In this document: positions 10,136 through 20,538 of the stretch, piece by piece
Layout: every line of letters begins with the position of its first letter
Position numbering within the stretch: position 1 is the first letter of the stretch
NCBI GenBank assembly: GCA_016711125.1
Contig: JADJTQ010000006.1
Coordinates: 372,001-436,000 of the forward strand
Direction: 5' to 3'
Origin: Saprospiraceae bacterium
GTDB lineage: Bacteria > Bacteroidota > Bacteroidia > Chitinophagales > Saprospiraceae
Length of the DNA: 64,000 nucleotides
Translations under genes and position numbers: made by a program
The notes under the pieces: model-generated
What the model was told of the DNA's origin: nothing
What the model saw: only the letters and a program-made list of their open reading frames with translations
Database searches by the model: none

Positions 10136-10183
10136 TTTTCTGTAGATTTAAAAAGTAATTAGTGATGAAATTGTAAGACTATC

Positions 10184-11878
10184 TTATGGGTTTAGAAATA
10201 TTTTCTTCGTAAAAAACCGGTCACCGGATTTACAGTTAATATAAATCAGTCCCGAGCCTTCATCTTTGGATAAATTCACTTCTGTCAGATTGCCGGAAGA
10301 ATTGGTATAAAAGTTCACTAATTTTCCTGTCTGATCAAAAGCGTTGATGACCTCAATTGGTGTACCTTCAGTCGCAATAAAAAAAATACCTTTTGTAGGA
10401 TTGGGGAATAGGTGCAGATTTTTGTAGACATCATGGACGGCTGTCAGCGACCCGTCTTCGATAAACCCTACTTTTTCCAAAGCCGTAATGATCTCCTGAT
10501 CTCTCATGAAGTAGTTCCAGAGGAGCCCGGACCGGTAGTTTTCGAGCATGCAGATGATTGGACCCTGGTCGATGGCCAGGTAGGAATCGGCGTACCAGTT
10601 GTGCGATGGATTGAAAGCATCATAAAAGCCCATAGGTCCCCAAACTCGCTCTCCATATACCATGAGGAAATGCCTTGCCGCGTCGAGTGACTCTATTGGC
10701 GTGTAGGGAATTGAACTTAATGCCGCTGAAGGAGTGATTGTTCCATTGTCAGCTCCTTGGTTGGGAGCATGCGCTTTATAGCCCTGTGGATCGTCACTGG
10801 CGGTGAGACCCCAGCAATCAGGACCATATCCCTCATAATCTTTTGGGTTTTCGATACACCATGCCCGATTGATCAATGTTTGATTTTGTCCTTGAAAGAA
10901 GTAGTTGGCATAGGCATCACGTTTGTTACGTGGATCCAAACCTAAAAAAGAATAATGAGTAAAGAACAGAGGGCCACCTGTCTGGTTACCTACCTCCAGT
11001 TTATAGCCGTAGTAGGTGTTGCCATTGGTGTAATTATTGCTGGCCCATCCTTTGTCGTAGAGGGTAGGAGGTAACGGATGACTTGGTGATGCGACGCCGA
11101 GTATATAACAGATCATCGTTTCGTTCCAGCCGCGTATAGGTAAATTGATTTCAAATCCAAAATCGGGAGACCAATGCCAAGTAAGCACCTGATTGACCTG
11201 TTTACGGTACCAATTCCAGTCGACAGCTTCCCAAAGTTCAGTAATGGCATCTTGAATCTGGTGTTCTTCGGGCGAGTCTTGGTCGAAATACTGTCTTGCT
11301 GTCAACAGACCTTGTAGCAAAAAGGCAGTTTCTACCAGATCACCTCCATTATCTCTGGCACTAAAAGGAATTACTTTGCCAGTATTGCCATTCATCCAGT
11401 GAGGCCAGACTCCGTGAAACCGGTCGGCTGATTGGAGAAAAGTAACAATCTTCCGAATGCGTTGAAGACCCTCTTCTCGTGATATGAAATCACGGTGAAT
11501 TCCCACCAATATCGCCATGATGCCAAATCCGGATCCTCCACTTGTGATCAGATCGCCCGAGGTGTTCCGCTCGCGTGCCATGCCCGAAACGGGATGAGCA
11601 TGGTCCCAGAAATATTTGAAAGTCGCTTTCTGGATCTCCTCCAGGAATGCATCATCATCGAGTGCGATAAGCTCATCTATCGGATCCAGGTTAATCGAGG
11701 AAGACCCTCCATTTGATACTGAATTAGTTGAAGTGAGAAAAAATAGACCACAAGCGTATGGATAGATCGCCTTTGACCATCCTGCATTCCGGGCAGAAAA
11801 AATACGTACGGATACGAAGACAAAAAGGTTGATCGTGACCCAATAAATCATAAAAAGGAGACATATGGTCTTCTGCAA
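10184..11878 (-). CDS. GH144-like glucanase with T9SS C-terminal domain
   Basis: 564 residues, frame intact. A hydrophobic N-terminus (residues about 1-50, including LFVFVSVRIF) probably contains the export signal, although the predicted start is long and a later start is possible. The catalytic domain spans about residues 75-480 and shows TFKYFWDHAHP, GSGFGIMAILVG, GWNETMICYILG, SPSHPLP, GPDCWGLTASDDP, TITPSAALSSIPYTP, GFYDAFNP and YLAIDQGPI, matching the other GH144-like gene of this locus. The final 80 residues (LHLFPNPTKGIFFI ... KKIFLNP) are a T9SS sorting domain, so this copy is likely secreted to the surface, whereas the paralogue at 5.5 kb is a lipoprotein. It would act first on polymer, with the lipoprotein paralogue and GH3 further processing products. 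It is the first enzyme gene after the regulator. Confidence 0.9.
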   Translation of the reverse strand: MQKTICLLFMIYWVTINLFVFVSVRIFSARNAGWSKAIYPYACGLFFLTSTNSVSNGGSSSINLDPIDELIALDDDAFLEEIQKATFKYFWDHAHPVSGMARERNTSGDLITSGGSGFGIMAILVGIHRDFISREEGLQRIRKIVTFLQSADRFHGVWPHWMNGNTGKVIPFSARDNGGDLVETAFLLQGLLTARQYFDQDSPEEHQIQDAITELWEAVDWNWYRKQVNQVLTWHWSPDFGFEINLPIRGWNETMICYILGVASPSHPLPPTLYDKGWASNNYTNGNTYYGYKLEVGNQTGGPLFFTHYSFLGLDPRNKRDAYANYFFQGQNQTLINRAWCIENPKDYEGYGPDCWGLTASDDPQGYKAHAPNQGADNGTITPSAALSSIPYTPIESLDAARHFLMVYGERVWGPMGFYDAFNPSHNWYADSYLAIDQGPIICMLENYRSGLLWNYFMRDQEIITALEKVGFIEDGSLTAVHDVYKNLHLFPNPTKGIFFIATEGTPIEVINAFDQTGKLVNFYTNSSGNLTEVNLSKDEGSGLIYINCKSGDRFFTKKIFLNP

Positions 11879-12060
11879 TGTTAATGAAATGTAAAGACAA
11901 ATGCCAGGTTAGAACCTCACTTTAACTACGCCATTCGTAATAAAGTCATTTTTTAACATTTGACGACCATTATCGTAATATGCTGAAAAACACAAAGATA
12001 TGCATGCACAGCAATTGTAGATTCCACCTGAAACACTACGCCATGGGGATTCTCGGAAAA

Positions 12061-14875
12061 TCAGTATTTCAGTAAGACATTCAGAAGATTTTCATCATGT
12101 TCGATGCCCATCTTCAGTCTTAAACGATATCGTTTGTTTTCGACGCCGCGTATACTGATATTGAGAAGAGGAGCAATTTCCTTGGTGCTCAGATTCATTT
12201 TAAGATAAGCTGCCAGTTTAAGATCTCCTGCAGTTAGATCTGGAAAATCAACCTTGAGTATTTTAAAGAAATTATCATGTACGTCATTAAAGTTTGTTTC
12301 AAAGACCTTCCAATCGTCCTGATTACTCATATTTTGCTGGATCAAACGAATAAGCTGGTGATACTGCCTTTCTGGAAATTTTCTTCCCAGATTGGACCTC
12401 ATTTCGGCAATCTGCTCTCGAATTTGCAACAGCACTTTATTCTTTTGGATGATATTCATGGTTGAATTTGCCAGCTCCTGGTTTTTTGTGATTGATCTCC
12501 TTTTCAAGCATTTCGTTTTGAAGGGCAAGCCTCTGTCGATTAATTTCCCGGCCTTTTTCGATCTCCATTCTACGAGTATGGGCAGTCAGACGCCGATCAT
12601 AATATTTGAAGAAGAGCCATGCAAGGAAAACAACAATACTGAGAAAAAGGAATCTGGCCATGATGGTCTGATGCCAGGCTGGTATCTGTATGACCTCTAT
12701 GGCATCAACGGGTGGGCTGCCTTCATATTGGAGATTCAATGAATAACTGCCGGGCGTCAGATTGGTGTATTCTTTTCTGCTGAGGGTGGTCCAGGGAGAC
12801 CATTCGGGATCAAAACCCAGCAATTGATAGCGAAAACGTCTATTGCCCGTAAAATCGAATGAAGCGAAGTTAAATTCAATCCGGTTGATCTGAGGAAAGA
12901 GTTCGATGGATGGGGGAATTTGAATAATCTGACCGGCAAGGTTATATACGGGTTTTCCAGATCGATCCCAGGCCATGAAGTTTGCAATACAGGTGGCGGA
13001 GATAGCTGGCTGCTTAGGATGGCTCGACCTCGGGTCGATTATCGCATATCCACCTTCCAAACATACCAGGTATTTTTTATTTTTAAGTGGAATTAGATTT
13101 TCGGAACCTTGTACCAGATCAAAATTGAATTTGGCCAATAATTGATCCCTTTCGTACACATCAAGATAATCTTCCCGGATTAAGAAGTTGGTTTGGTCCT
13201 GACCCGGGATTATTTTGCGAATACTGGAGACATCCGGAAATGGCAGCGGGTATTCTGTGAACAAACCATTTCGAAAATCGAAAATAAAATACTGCTGCGC
13301 GCACCTAAATAGGAGCCGACCTTCAAAATGCATCAATGAAATATTATAATCGGTTGGTAAGCCTTGCAATTGGTCAAATGATTGAATATCTATGACACTG
13401 TCCCGGTCAAAGTCTATTTTTAATCGGTGGAGACCACGATAAGGGTTGACTACCCACAACCATTTTTCCTGATCAAAAGCCAATTGTTTAACAACACCAC
13501 TAAAGCCCGAGATGGTACTTTTAAAATGCCACTGACTGGCAGATTTTTTAAATGTAACAAGGCCGGTGTATGTGCCTTGAACCAGCTCATCATTCCTACC
13601 CTCTATGGGTAACATATACCAACCTCCTGTGATTTTGGAGATCTGCGCTACATGGCTCTCTGATATAATAAAAGTGCCATTGTTATGTCCACAAAACAAA
13701 GTACCATCAATGAGTTGTAGATCTAAGACCTGACCTTGAGTACCGGCAAGTAGACGGAATTCATTGTTATTGTCTTTGCTGGAAAGAGTCTTCACGAACA
13801 ATCCCTGATTGGTGCCAATGAACAATCTATCCTGAAATTCAATCGCATCAAACAGAGTCCCTATTTGACCACTATTATCACGGTAGAAGGTAATGGCGCT
13901 GTTGAGATCAATTAGATCAATTCCATCGTCCATACCAACCCATAGATTATGCCCGGCATCTTCAAATAAGGCAAGTATCGTGTTGTTTTGCAAACCTGCA
14001 TTTTTATTGACGTGGTATACCAGTTGACCCTGTTCATCGATGATTAGCAAACCATCAGAAATGGTGCCAATGGCCCAATGCTGATTGGATAGCTTAAGCA
14101 GTTTATTAATTTGATGGTTCCGAAGCTGTCCATCGACCTCAGTGGGCCAGTCAACCAATTCATTTTCGTGAGAAATAAAAAAGCCATTTTTTTCAGTTGC
14201 CACCAAAATCTGACTTTCATGGAGGTTATGAATTCCGGTAATTTTAAGATTCCTGATATGTGATTGAGGTATAAAATGGGAGAAAGCATCGGACTTAAAT
14301 TTCATAATTCCGTGACCGGTAACTTGCAGAGCAAATTGTTGACTATCGATCGGGTGCATAAACCGGATGGACTGCGGAGGTAAGATTCTGCTCAGTGATT
14401 GATCCTGATATTTGAAAACGGCACCAAAAGAATGGAAATAAATGGCATCATCGACTTTTAGGATATTCCATATCTCTTCACCTAAGGTAAGTTGGCGGTC
14501 TATTAAATGAATCAAACTGTGATAATCTAATTGGCCAAAGGTGTCAGGAGCCCAGTATCCAAATTCCCCATAAGAGCCGACATAGATTCTGTGGCCATCG
14601 ACCAGAATGGTCCTTATGATCTGTTGATGGGGCATTTCAAATAATGACCAATTGACCCCATCATAGATCATTAAGCCTGCTGTATTGGCAAATACCATAA
14701 GTCCATTTCGCATCTGTGCGATCTGCCAGCTTTGCTTCTGACCCGGGTATTGATCTTTAGAAAAATGAATGATGGCAGGTACTTCACCGTTTTGACCAGC
14801 TAATAACCCGACCTGAAGTGAATGAATCACCAGACATAAGATAACAGTCCGCAATTTATGAGTCAATCTTTTCAT
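12061..14875 (-). CDS. Two-component-propeller/Y_Y_Y sensor with LuxR-type HTH output (SusR-like), frameshifted
   Basis: One regulator of about 940 residues split in two frames. It has a signal peptide, a beta-propeller of regulator-propeller repeats (NTILALFEDAGHNLWVGMDDGIDLI), a Y_Y_Y domain (NRIEFNFASFDFTGNRRFRY; PGSYSLNLQ), one transmembrane helix (FLFLSIVVFLAWLFF) and a coiled coil, then a cytoplasmic C-terminus with a LuxR-like helix-turn-helix (DLTAGDLKLAAYLKMNLSTKEIAPLLNIS). Joining the frames needs one A fewer in the run at 12482-12487. There is no kinase domain, so this is a one-component membrane regulator that binds DNA directly. Its position upstream on the same strand suggests it senses oligosaccharides and controls the glucan locus. 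Domain calls are firm; the regulon is inferred. Confidence 0.88.
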
Positions 14876-15107
14876 CGGGGATAAAGATAAAGGATCGACA
14901 ATGGGTTTTAGAAAGGGATTATGGGCTTATAACGACACTCATTATCAAACTTTGGAGCAGATATCAGAGATTTGATGCAGCTCAAACCAAAAGGTAATGC
15001 ACCGGCATCCAAAAACTGTTTGCGATTGTGCCCGAAAATTAGGAACTTGTATCCTCACTTCGTCAGTCTATTTAATAATCTGCCCTGGGCATTAAATTAT
15101 CAAACAA
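14876..15107. promoter_or_regulatory. Divergent intergenic region (regulator / oxidoreductase)
   Basis: 232 bases separate two divergently transcribed genes, so promoters for both must lie here. I cannot assign -33/-7 boxes with confidence and see no strong hairpin. Confidence 0.4.
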
Positions 15108-16480
15108 ATGAATAAACGTAGATCTTTTATTAAGAAAGCCGCTCTCGGCACCACGGCAATCGGCCTCGGTGTGCCTGCGATGGCTATGAGCGCAAAAAGT
15201 TACCGGCGCATAATGGGCGCCAACGAACGGATTAATATGTGTGTCATTGGAGTGCGAGGTCAAGGCTATGGACATTTGCGTCAATGGGCTTCTCTGTCTA
15301 AAGACGACAATGTGATGGTGAAGACCATTTGTGATGTGGATGAGAGCCTTTGGGCCGAACGAATTAAAGCGGTTGGAGATATTCAAGGATCTGATCCTGC
15401 AACCGAGTTTGATATGCGGAGGGTCTTTGATGATCAGGATATCGACGCCGTATCGATTGCTGCACCCAATCATTGGCATGCGTTAGCTACTATTTGGGCT
15501 GTGCAAGCTGGCAAAGATGTTTATGTTGAAAAACCTTGCGCGCACAACGTTTTCGAAGGTCGAAAAATGATCGAAGCTGCAAGAAAGTATGATAAGATCG
15601 TGCAAGTTGGTTTTCAAAACCGGAGTATAGATAATGTGCGCAAAGCCATGCAATTCCTACATAGTGGGGGTATCGGAGATGTTTATATGGCCCGTGGAAT
15701 GTGTTATAAACCGAGAGACTCTTTCGGACGTTCACCCGACAGCGATCCACCCAAGGATTTGCACTATGACTTATGGTTAGGACCAGCCAATGGAGGTCAT
15801 ATAATGAGCTGAGAGGTGATTATAATTGGCATAGGCATTGGGACACAGGTAAGGGAGATATTGTAAATCAAGGCCCGCATCAGTTTGACGTTGATCGCTG
15901 GGTTTTGGGCAAAAATGAAGAACGGGTAAAAGTCTCATCTCATGGTGGATATTATAAATACGCCAAGAATCAATGTAGCCAGGAAACTGCCAATACGCAG
16001 ACCGCCACCCTCGAATATGCGGATGGCAAAGTACTGCAATTTGAAGTCCGAGGCCTTTATTCAATGGGTGAAGGCACCATGGATGTTCGGATTGGAAACC
16101 TCTTTTATGGCACTGAAGGTTGGATGGAGGTAAATGGTGGCAAATGGAAGACCTACATGGGACGTGACAATGAACCTGGACCAAGCTCGGAATCAGAAGA
16201 AGAAAGTGTTGACCTGGGTTATCTGGCAGCTCCGGGAGGAGGAGGTCACTATCAGAATTTTATTACTGCTGTGCGATCCAGAAAAATAGCTGACCTAACC
16301 TGCGACATTCAGGAAGGCTATTATTCAACAGTTTTGCCTTTGATCTCCAACATTTCTTATCGGCTTGGAAGAAATTTGCAATTTGATGGTAAAACAGAAA
16401 AATTTGTCAATGATAAGGAAGCTGATCAAATGCTCACGCGTGAATACCGAAAACCTTATGTAGTAGATAATGCAGTTTAG
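15108..16480 (+). CDS. Gfo/Idh/MocA family oxidoreductase with Tat-type signal, frameshifted
   Basis: NAD(P)-dependent sugar-type oxidoreductase of about 457 residues. The N-terminus KRRSFIKKAALG is a twin-arginine-like export signal, common in Bacteroidota members of this family. A Rossmann region (NMCVIGVRGQGYG) and the family motif VEKPCAHNVFEGRKM follow, then the C-terminal domain with YNWHRHWDTGKGDIVNQGPHQFD. The first frame ends at a stop near 15812 and the second resumes in register with family sequence (LWLGP... to SYNELRGDYNW), so one base is missing around 15792-15796. The 3' part is intact to 16480. The substrate is unknown. It lies divergent from the glucan regulator with no clear link to it. 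Confidence 0.9.
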
Positions 16481-16539
16481 ATGCTTTTAAGATAGTTATT
16501 CACGGACATTTGTGTAAAATGGGTGGAAAACCAAAGTGT

Positions 16540-16770
16540 TGTTTTATCCGCTAATGGATACAAATAAACGCAGATGGTGGTGCGTAGCTATAGGCCGGTG
16601 AAATATATCGCAAACACTTGCGTAAGTCCGTGGATAGAGGACAGGCTGTTATTAATCCGCTAGTGAACGCGGATGTGTTTCCGAAGTATTTTGTAATAAC
16701 AATTCTCGCACATATTCGCAAATCAGTGGATATATGACAAGCTATTTTATCCACTGATGCAGGAGATGGA
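16540..16770. repeat. Degenerate dispersed repeats (ATCCGCTAATGAACGCGGATG type)
   Basis: Four decayed units: TTTTATCCGCTAATGGATAC, TTAATCCGCTAGTGAACGCGGATG, ATTCGCAAATCAGTGGATATATGACAAGC and TTTTATCCACTGATGCAGG. They alternate with related pieces such as TTGCGTAAGTCCGTGGATAGAGGACAGG. The region has no credible gene. From 16790 to 17060 I see nothing recognisable. Confidence 0.55.
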
Positions 16771-17067
16771 GATGCATGGCTACTGATTTTTATTCTCTAA
16801 AGATATGTCAAACAAGGAGCACAGACATGCCAGTGTCGTGCTCTTATGTTTTTACAATAAATAGCTATTTGGCCCATTGACCCCAATCGGTTGGAAATCG
16901 TGCTTTCATCCAGTTCGTCATACGTAGCTGTATTACATTGATCAAGCTAGTGATCACATAAGTTTGCATGATCTTACTGGCTAAGTGTTATTTTCAATTG
17001 TAGTGATGTAGAATACTGTATGCAACTTTTTATGGACCGGGGTGATTTTCATTTGCTCGGTTTCCAT

Positions 17068-17265
17068 TTATTCCAACTTTATGTTAAAATAATTCCCCGG
17101 ATAATCCGCCAGAGGCTCCATCCTATAAAATGCCCTTCTTTCATCTACCTGATCCACATCCATCACGGGTAAAATGGTGTAGGTACCATCCTCTTGCTCC
17201 TTGACCTGTGAACCAAAGATCTGTGGTCGACCTTCAGCAATTTCAATGCGGTCAGCCATTAAGGC
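17068..17265 (-). pseudogene. C-terminal fragment of a DUF6624-like protein
   Basis: The 63-residue open frame (ADRIEIAEGRPQIFGSQ ... RMEPLADYPGNYF) matches the C-terminal end of DUF6624 proteins, where a DR-LxEGxPQxYGTQ motif is typical. No N-terminal part is found upstream in any frame. Instead, an ATPase fragment follows. A second decayed copy of the same segment lies at 17640-17700. A truncated, non-functional remnant is most likely. Confidence 0.6.
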
Positions 17266-17289
17266 TTACTCTTGACCTCCGAGTTTACA

Positions 17290-17500
17290 GTTCAGGATAG
17301 CTTGTTTTAATGCTGGATCACGACCCATAACCTTTACTGGCTTCTTGAATCAGTAATGTTTCGCCTAGTCTTCTTATCGAGTGCAAGGTGAGATTCCGTC
17401 CATTGTCGATAGCTTCAAGCAACGTAGTAATCTCGATTTAGCGGTCACAGAAGGTAGCTGGCCCTGCATAGTGATTCAGAGAGAAGGGATTGTTTTTCAT
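17290..17500 (-). pseudogene. N-terminal fragment of a Bacteroidota AAA-type ATPase
   Basis: On the minus strand from the ATG at 17500 the translation reads KNNPFSLNHYAGPATFCDR, a stop, then after a frame change EITTLLEAIDNGRNLTLHSIRRLG and TLLIQ. This is the typical beginning of the archaeal-type/DUF234-like ATPases common in Bacteroidota (NPF...FCDRE...L...NG-N-TL-S-RR-GKT). The Walker A lysine position reads GET rather than GKT and the rest of the protein is absent. Recognised only as a decayed fragment. Confidence 0.55.
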
Positions 17501-17525
17501 CTTCACTAAGGTATCAATTTTATCT

Positions 17526-17572
17526 ATGACGCAAAATGTATGACGCAAAATGTGTCATACATTTTGCGTCAT
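17526..17572. repeat. 18-bp perfect inverted repeat with a third half-copy in the loop
   Basis: Arms at 17526-17543 and 17555-17572 (ATGACGCAAAATGTATGA and its exact complement) flank an 11-base loop, CGCAAAATGTG, that itself repeats most of the arm. It sits between two decayed gene fragments. Confidence 0.85.
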
Positions 17573-17639
17573 GATCTGGAGGATGTCTAGTGACGGAAAA
17601 GGCAGGCAGGTACCATGCTCCAGCAGATTGATCAGAGGT

Positions 17640-17700
17640 CCGAAAAATCCAGGAGCGACCTTACAGCAATTTCAAATCCGGTCGGTCATTAAGACATAGT
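17640..17700 (-). pseudogene. Second decayed copy of the DUF6624 motif
   Basis: The minus strand contains pieces LMTDRI, EIA-like, GR and IFG in broken frames, and the DNA aligns with 17215-17265 (both contain a block like CTTxCAGCAATTTCAAxxCGGTC). It is a small, heavily mutated duplicate. Confidence 0.45.
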
Positions 17701-17720
17701 GGTTTCCAGAAATGAATTTG

Positions 17721-17756
17721 AAAAAAAAAGGATGATCGAGCCTGGCCCGACCATCC
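17721..17756 (-). terminator. Intrinsic terminator of the choice-of-anchor protein gene
   Basis: A 9-bp stem with one mismatch (17730-17738 with 17748-17756), rich in GC, is followed in minus-strand direction by nine T residues (17721-17729 read as A on the plus strand). It lies 34 bases beyond the gene stop. Confidence 0.8.
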
Positions 17757-17789
17757 TAACCAATAAATCCGCTTAAGTCTTTGGGTTCG

Positions 17790-18611
17790 CTATATTTTTA
17801 CAAACTTTTGAGATTGGAAGCCCTGTTCGGTCAGTAATCTCACAAAATAAATTCCACTCGGGAGCTCGTCTACACGTATGTTCAAAACTGAAAGAGATTG
17901 TGATTTGATGCTTGCTGTGTAGTAAGTTTTTCCAGTTAGGTCATTAATGCTAATTCGTTCGGCCTTCGACTCTAATGACCATTTCGTCGTGATCTCCAAC
18001 TGTGCTGGTGATGGGAATACTTCGAACTGCAATGCTTCACCTATTTGGTCCCTTAAACCGGAAGATAGACTTTCGACAATCGTCAGCGAGGTCGTATCTG
18101 AATTGTCGCCGCTGGGATCGGAATTGGCATTGACGGCATTTCCTGCTGCATAAAAAGTCACTACTCCGGTGCCGGCCTCTGGTGCAGTCCACTCAATTTC
18201 AAATTTGCTGGTACCTGATCTGTTGCTATGTTCAAAATAGCTCGCTCCGCCGATATTGGTAATTTGCGTGCCCGCTGCTGGAGAGCCAAAAGTTCCGGCA
18301 GCCATGTCGCTACTCGTTAGTGGTACTGTTTGAAATCCATATCCCTCGGCACCTGAGGCAGCAATGCTTACTTTTAGGGTGTAGGTGTTCGCAGGAATAT
18401 ATTCGGCAATGGTGTCATTGTTGATATCCACGAGAAGTAGTGACACCTCAGTCCCAAAACTTCCACCGCTGTGACATGCATTACAGAATCCCGGCGAAAG
18501 CGGACTTCCTGTTCGATCTGTATTCTGTACTTTTCCAGGGCCACTGGCATTGCCAAACCAGACATAAGAGCCAAGTGCAATAAGCATTATGCCAAGTAAA
18601 TTCCGTTTCAT
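17790..18611 (-). CDS. Choice-of-anchor V (Reeler-like) protein with T9SS tail
   Basis: 273 residues. The signal peptide (LLGIMLIALGSYVWFGNAS) is followed by a domain with GSPLSPGFCNACHSGGSFG and YGFQTVPLT, typical of the choice-of-anchor V / Reeler-type domain in secreted Bacteroidota proteins. The CNACH pentapeptide has the CxxCH form of a c-type heme attachment site. The last 80 residues (FEVFPSPAQLEI ... GIYFVRLLTEQGFQSQKFVKI) form a T9SS sorting domain, so surface export is expected. It is monocistronic, with its own terminator. Its function is not established for the family. Confidence 0.82.
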   Translation of the reverse strand: MKRNLLGIMLIALGSYVWFGNASGPGKVQNTDRTGSPLSPGFCNACHSGGSFGTEVSLLLVDINNDTIAEYIPANTYTLKVSIAASGAEGYGFQTVPLTSSDMAAGTFGSPAAGTQITNIGGASYFEHSNRSGTSKFEIEWTAPEAGTGVVTFYAAGNAVNANSDPSGDNSDTTSLTIVESLSSGLRDQIGEALQFEVFPSPAQLEITTKWSLESKAERISINDLTGKTYYTASIKSQSLSVLNIRVDELPSGIYFVRLLTEQGFQSQKFVKI

Positions 18612-18887
18612 AATTCTTTCCTGTTGTAGGTATGACTTTAAACTTTTCAGCTTTAAGTGTACCTAAAGTTCGTCAAACCTCAGTGATTATAAAACAGATC
18701 GAAGAGTGGTTACTACTGAATAGGTCGATTTCAATCCTGAATAAGCAGATTTGAAGTCTGAACATCACTTGCGACGGGTTTTCGTGTCTTTTCTCAAGTT
18801 GAGTCGATGGTTGTGGTTGTTTCATTGGATGATGAGTCGAAAAAATGCGGGAATACCGTATATTTGAAGGTTTGACCCAAATAAAGA

Positions 18888-20538
18888 ATGTATAGTAAGA
18901 CTTTTTCGATAGAAAACTATTTTATGCATATCCCGGAGTATGTCCTGGACGAAGGAAGGGAATTGCTGAATTCCTCGGCTTTGAATAGTGCATCAAAGGA
19001 CGTAAAAGGCCTATGGTTGTTACGATGGAAGGGAGAACCGGATTGCGAGACTGAGGTTTTTGTCGGTAGGAAGAATGTGAAAGCGTATTCATGCGACTGC
19101 TCGATATTTCAGGAACGTAAGATGTGTTGCCACGTATCAGCTGCGATCCATCACATTCATGAGACTATCGAAAAGGAAAAATTAGTCAGAAAAAAATAGT
19201 AAGGTCTGTAAAAGTTAAAGTTCCGAAAATTCAGATTAAGAATATCATCAATAAATTGAGCGAAAAGGAACTGAAGCAATTTATTCTGGATCAATCTAAT
19301 AAGAGTCCATTAATTGCGGGTGAGTTGAAAGCTCAATTTGCGCATAAAATCGAGGTACCCAATGCTGATGATAAGTATTTTTATGTGATTAAGAATTATA
19401 CTACTGCACTGAGTCAGGGTAAACTCAATGAGCAGAAATTTAAAAAGCTGACTGTCTATCTTAGCAATTTGATTCACCATGGGGAAGATCTCTGTTCCGC
19501 CAAGAATTATCGCGAAGCTGCCCTCATATTGCTTGGATTGGTAAAGTCTATGGGCATATATGCTGTACGGTATCGTATGCTCTCCTGGTCTGAGCTATCC
19601 GGGATGGTTCATAAGTTTCTCGAAAGATTGATGAAGCAGGAATTGCCACCGGCTTTCAGACTGGAGATCGCAGGAAAATTGAGATCACTATATCTTCAAG
19701 AGTCGTATTTGATATTTGATGCCAAATACAATTTGTTTACTCAGCTTTACGATTTTGTTCCTGGGCAGCAATTGCTAATCTATCGGGAATTTACCACATA
19801 TATTACCTCGCATTATGACCGGGATCATGCTGTCGATGCATGTTTTGCGATGGCCACTAAACAAAATGATTTAAGTCAATTGGTGTTGTTTGCGGAAAGA
19901 CATTTGCAGAATTTGACTGTTTTGCGCAGGTTTTTCGAAATGCTCAAGGCCGAAAGCATAGCACTTGCCAAACCCTTTATTCAGCACATTTATCAACATA
20001 GTAAGGGTTCAAAAACAAAAATTGGGCATTTGATCAATGGATGATTCTTGAACAAGATCCTGACACAAAATCAGATTTATTGATGAAATTCATCATCTCT
20101 GAAAACCGGGATGATTTAATCCCTCAGTTGAGAATTATAGCTGGAAAAGAATGGTCACTGTATTATGAACAATTCTTGATAAAGCTGGAAAGTGAAAATA
20201 AAACAAGTCTTCTGGTCAATGCCATGGTCATGAATGATGAGAAAGGTCGTTTGATCAAAGCACTGGAGCACTATGAGGGCGTTGAATTGATCTTGCAGGT
20301 GGCGCCCTACCTTAACAAGATAGACCATTCATTTTTAAAGGAAAGACTGGGTCAATCTATTGAAATACACTTAAATACCCACGTTGGGTATCAAAGTGCA
20401 GATTTTATTTTGGATATCTTTATGAAGTTGAGTAGCCAGCGCTTAGATAACATCATTGAACATTTGTTTAGGTTGGTCATCAAGAAATTTCCTGAGCGTA
20501 AGCATCTGATTAAATACATTAAGGAGGCAGCCATATGA
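18888..20538 (+). CDS. SWIM zinc-finger protein, split by two probable frameshifts
   Basis: Three consecutive frames fit one protein of about 549 residues. The N-terminal part carries a SWIM finger, CDCSIFQERKMCCH (CxC...CxH), preceded by a WLLRWKGEPDCETEV strand region. The next frame continues in register if one A is added to the A7 run at 19190-19196 (giving VRKKIVRSVKVKVPKIQIKN). The third continues if one T is added to the TTT at 20029-20031 (giving IGHFDQWMILEQ). The remainder is all-helical with no recognised motif. SWIM domains are predicted to bind DNA or protein. The family's role in Bacteroidota is not known. The gene overlaps rlmH by 4 bases and is likely co-transcribed with it. 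An alternative is three coupled small genes, which I consider less likely. Confidence 0.75.

Noticed and set aside
16551..16754. Minus-strand open frame of 67 codons.
   Set aside because: It lies wholly in the ATCCGCTAATGAACGCGG-type degenerate repeats.
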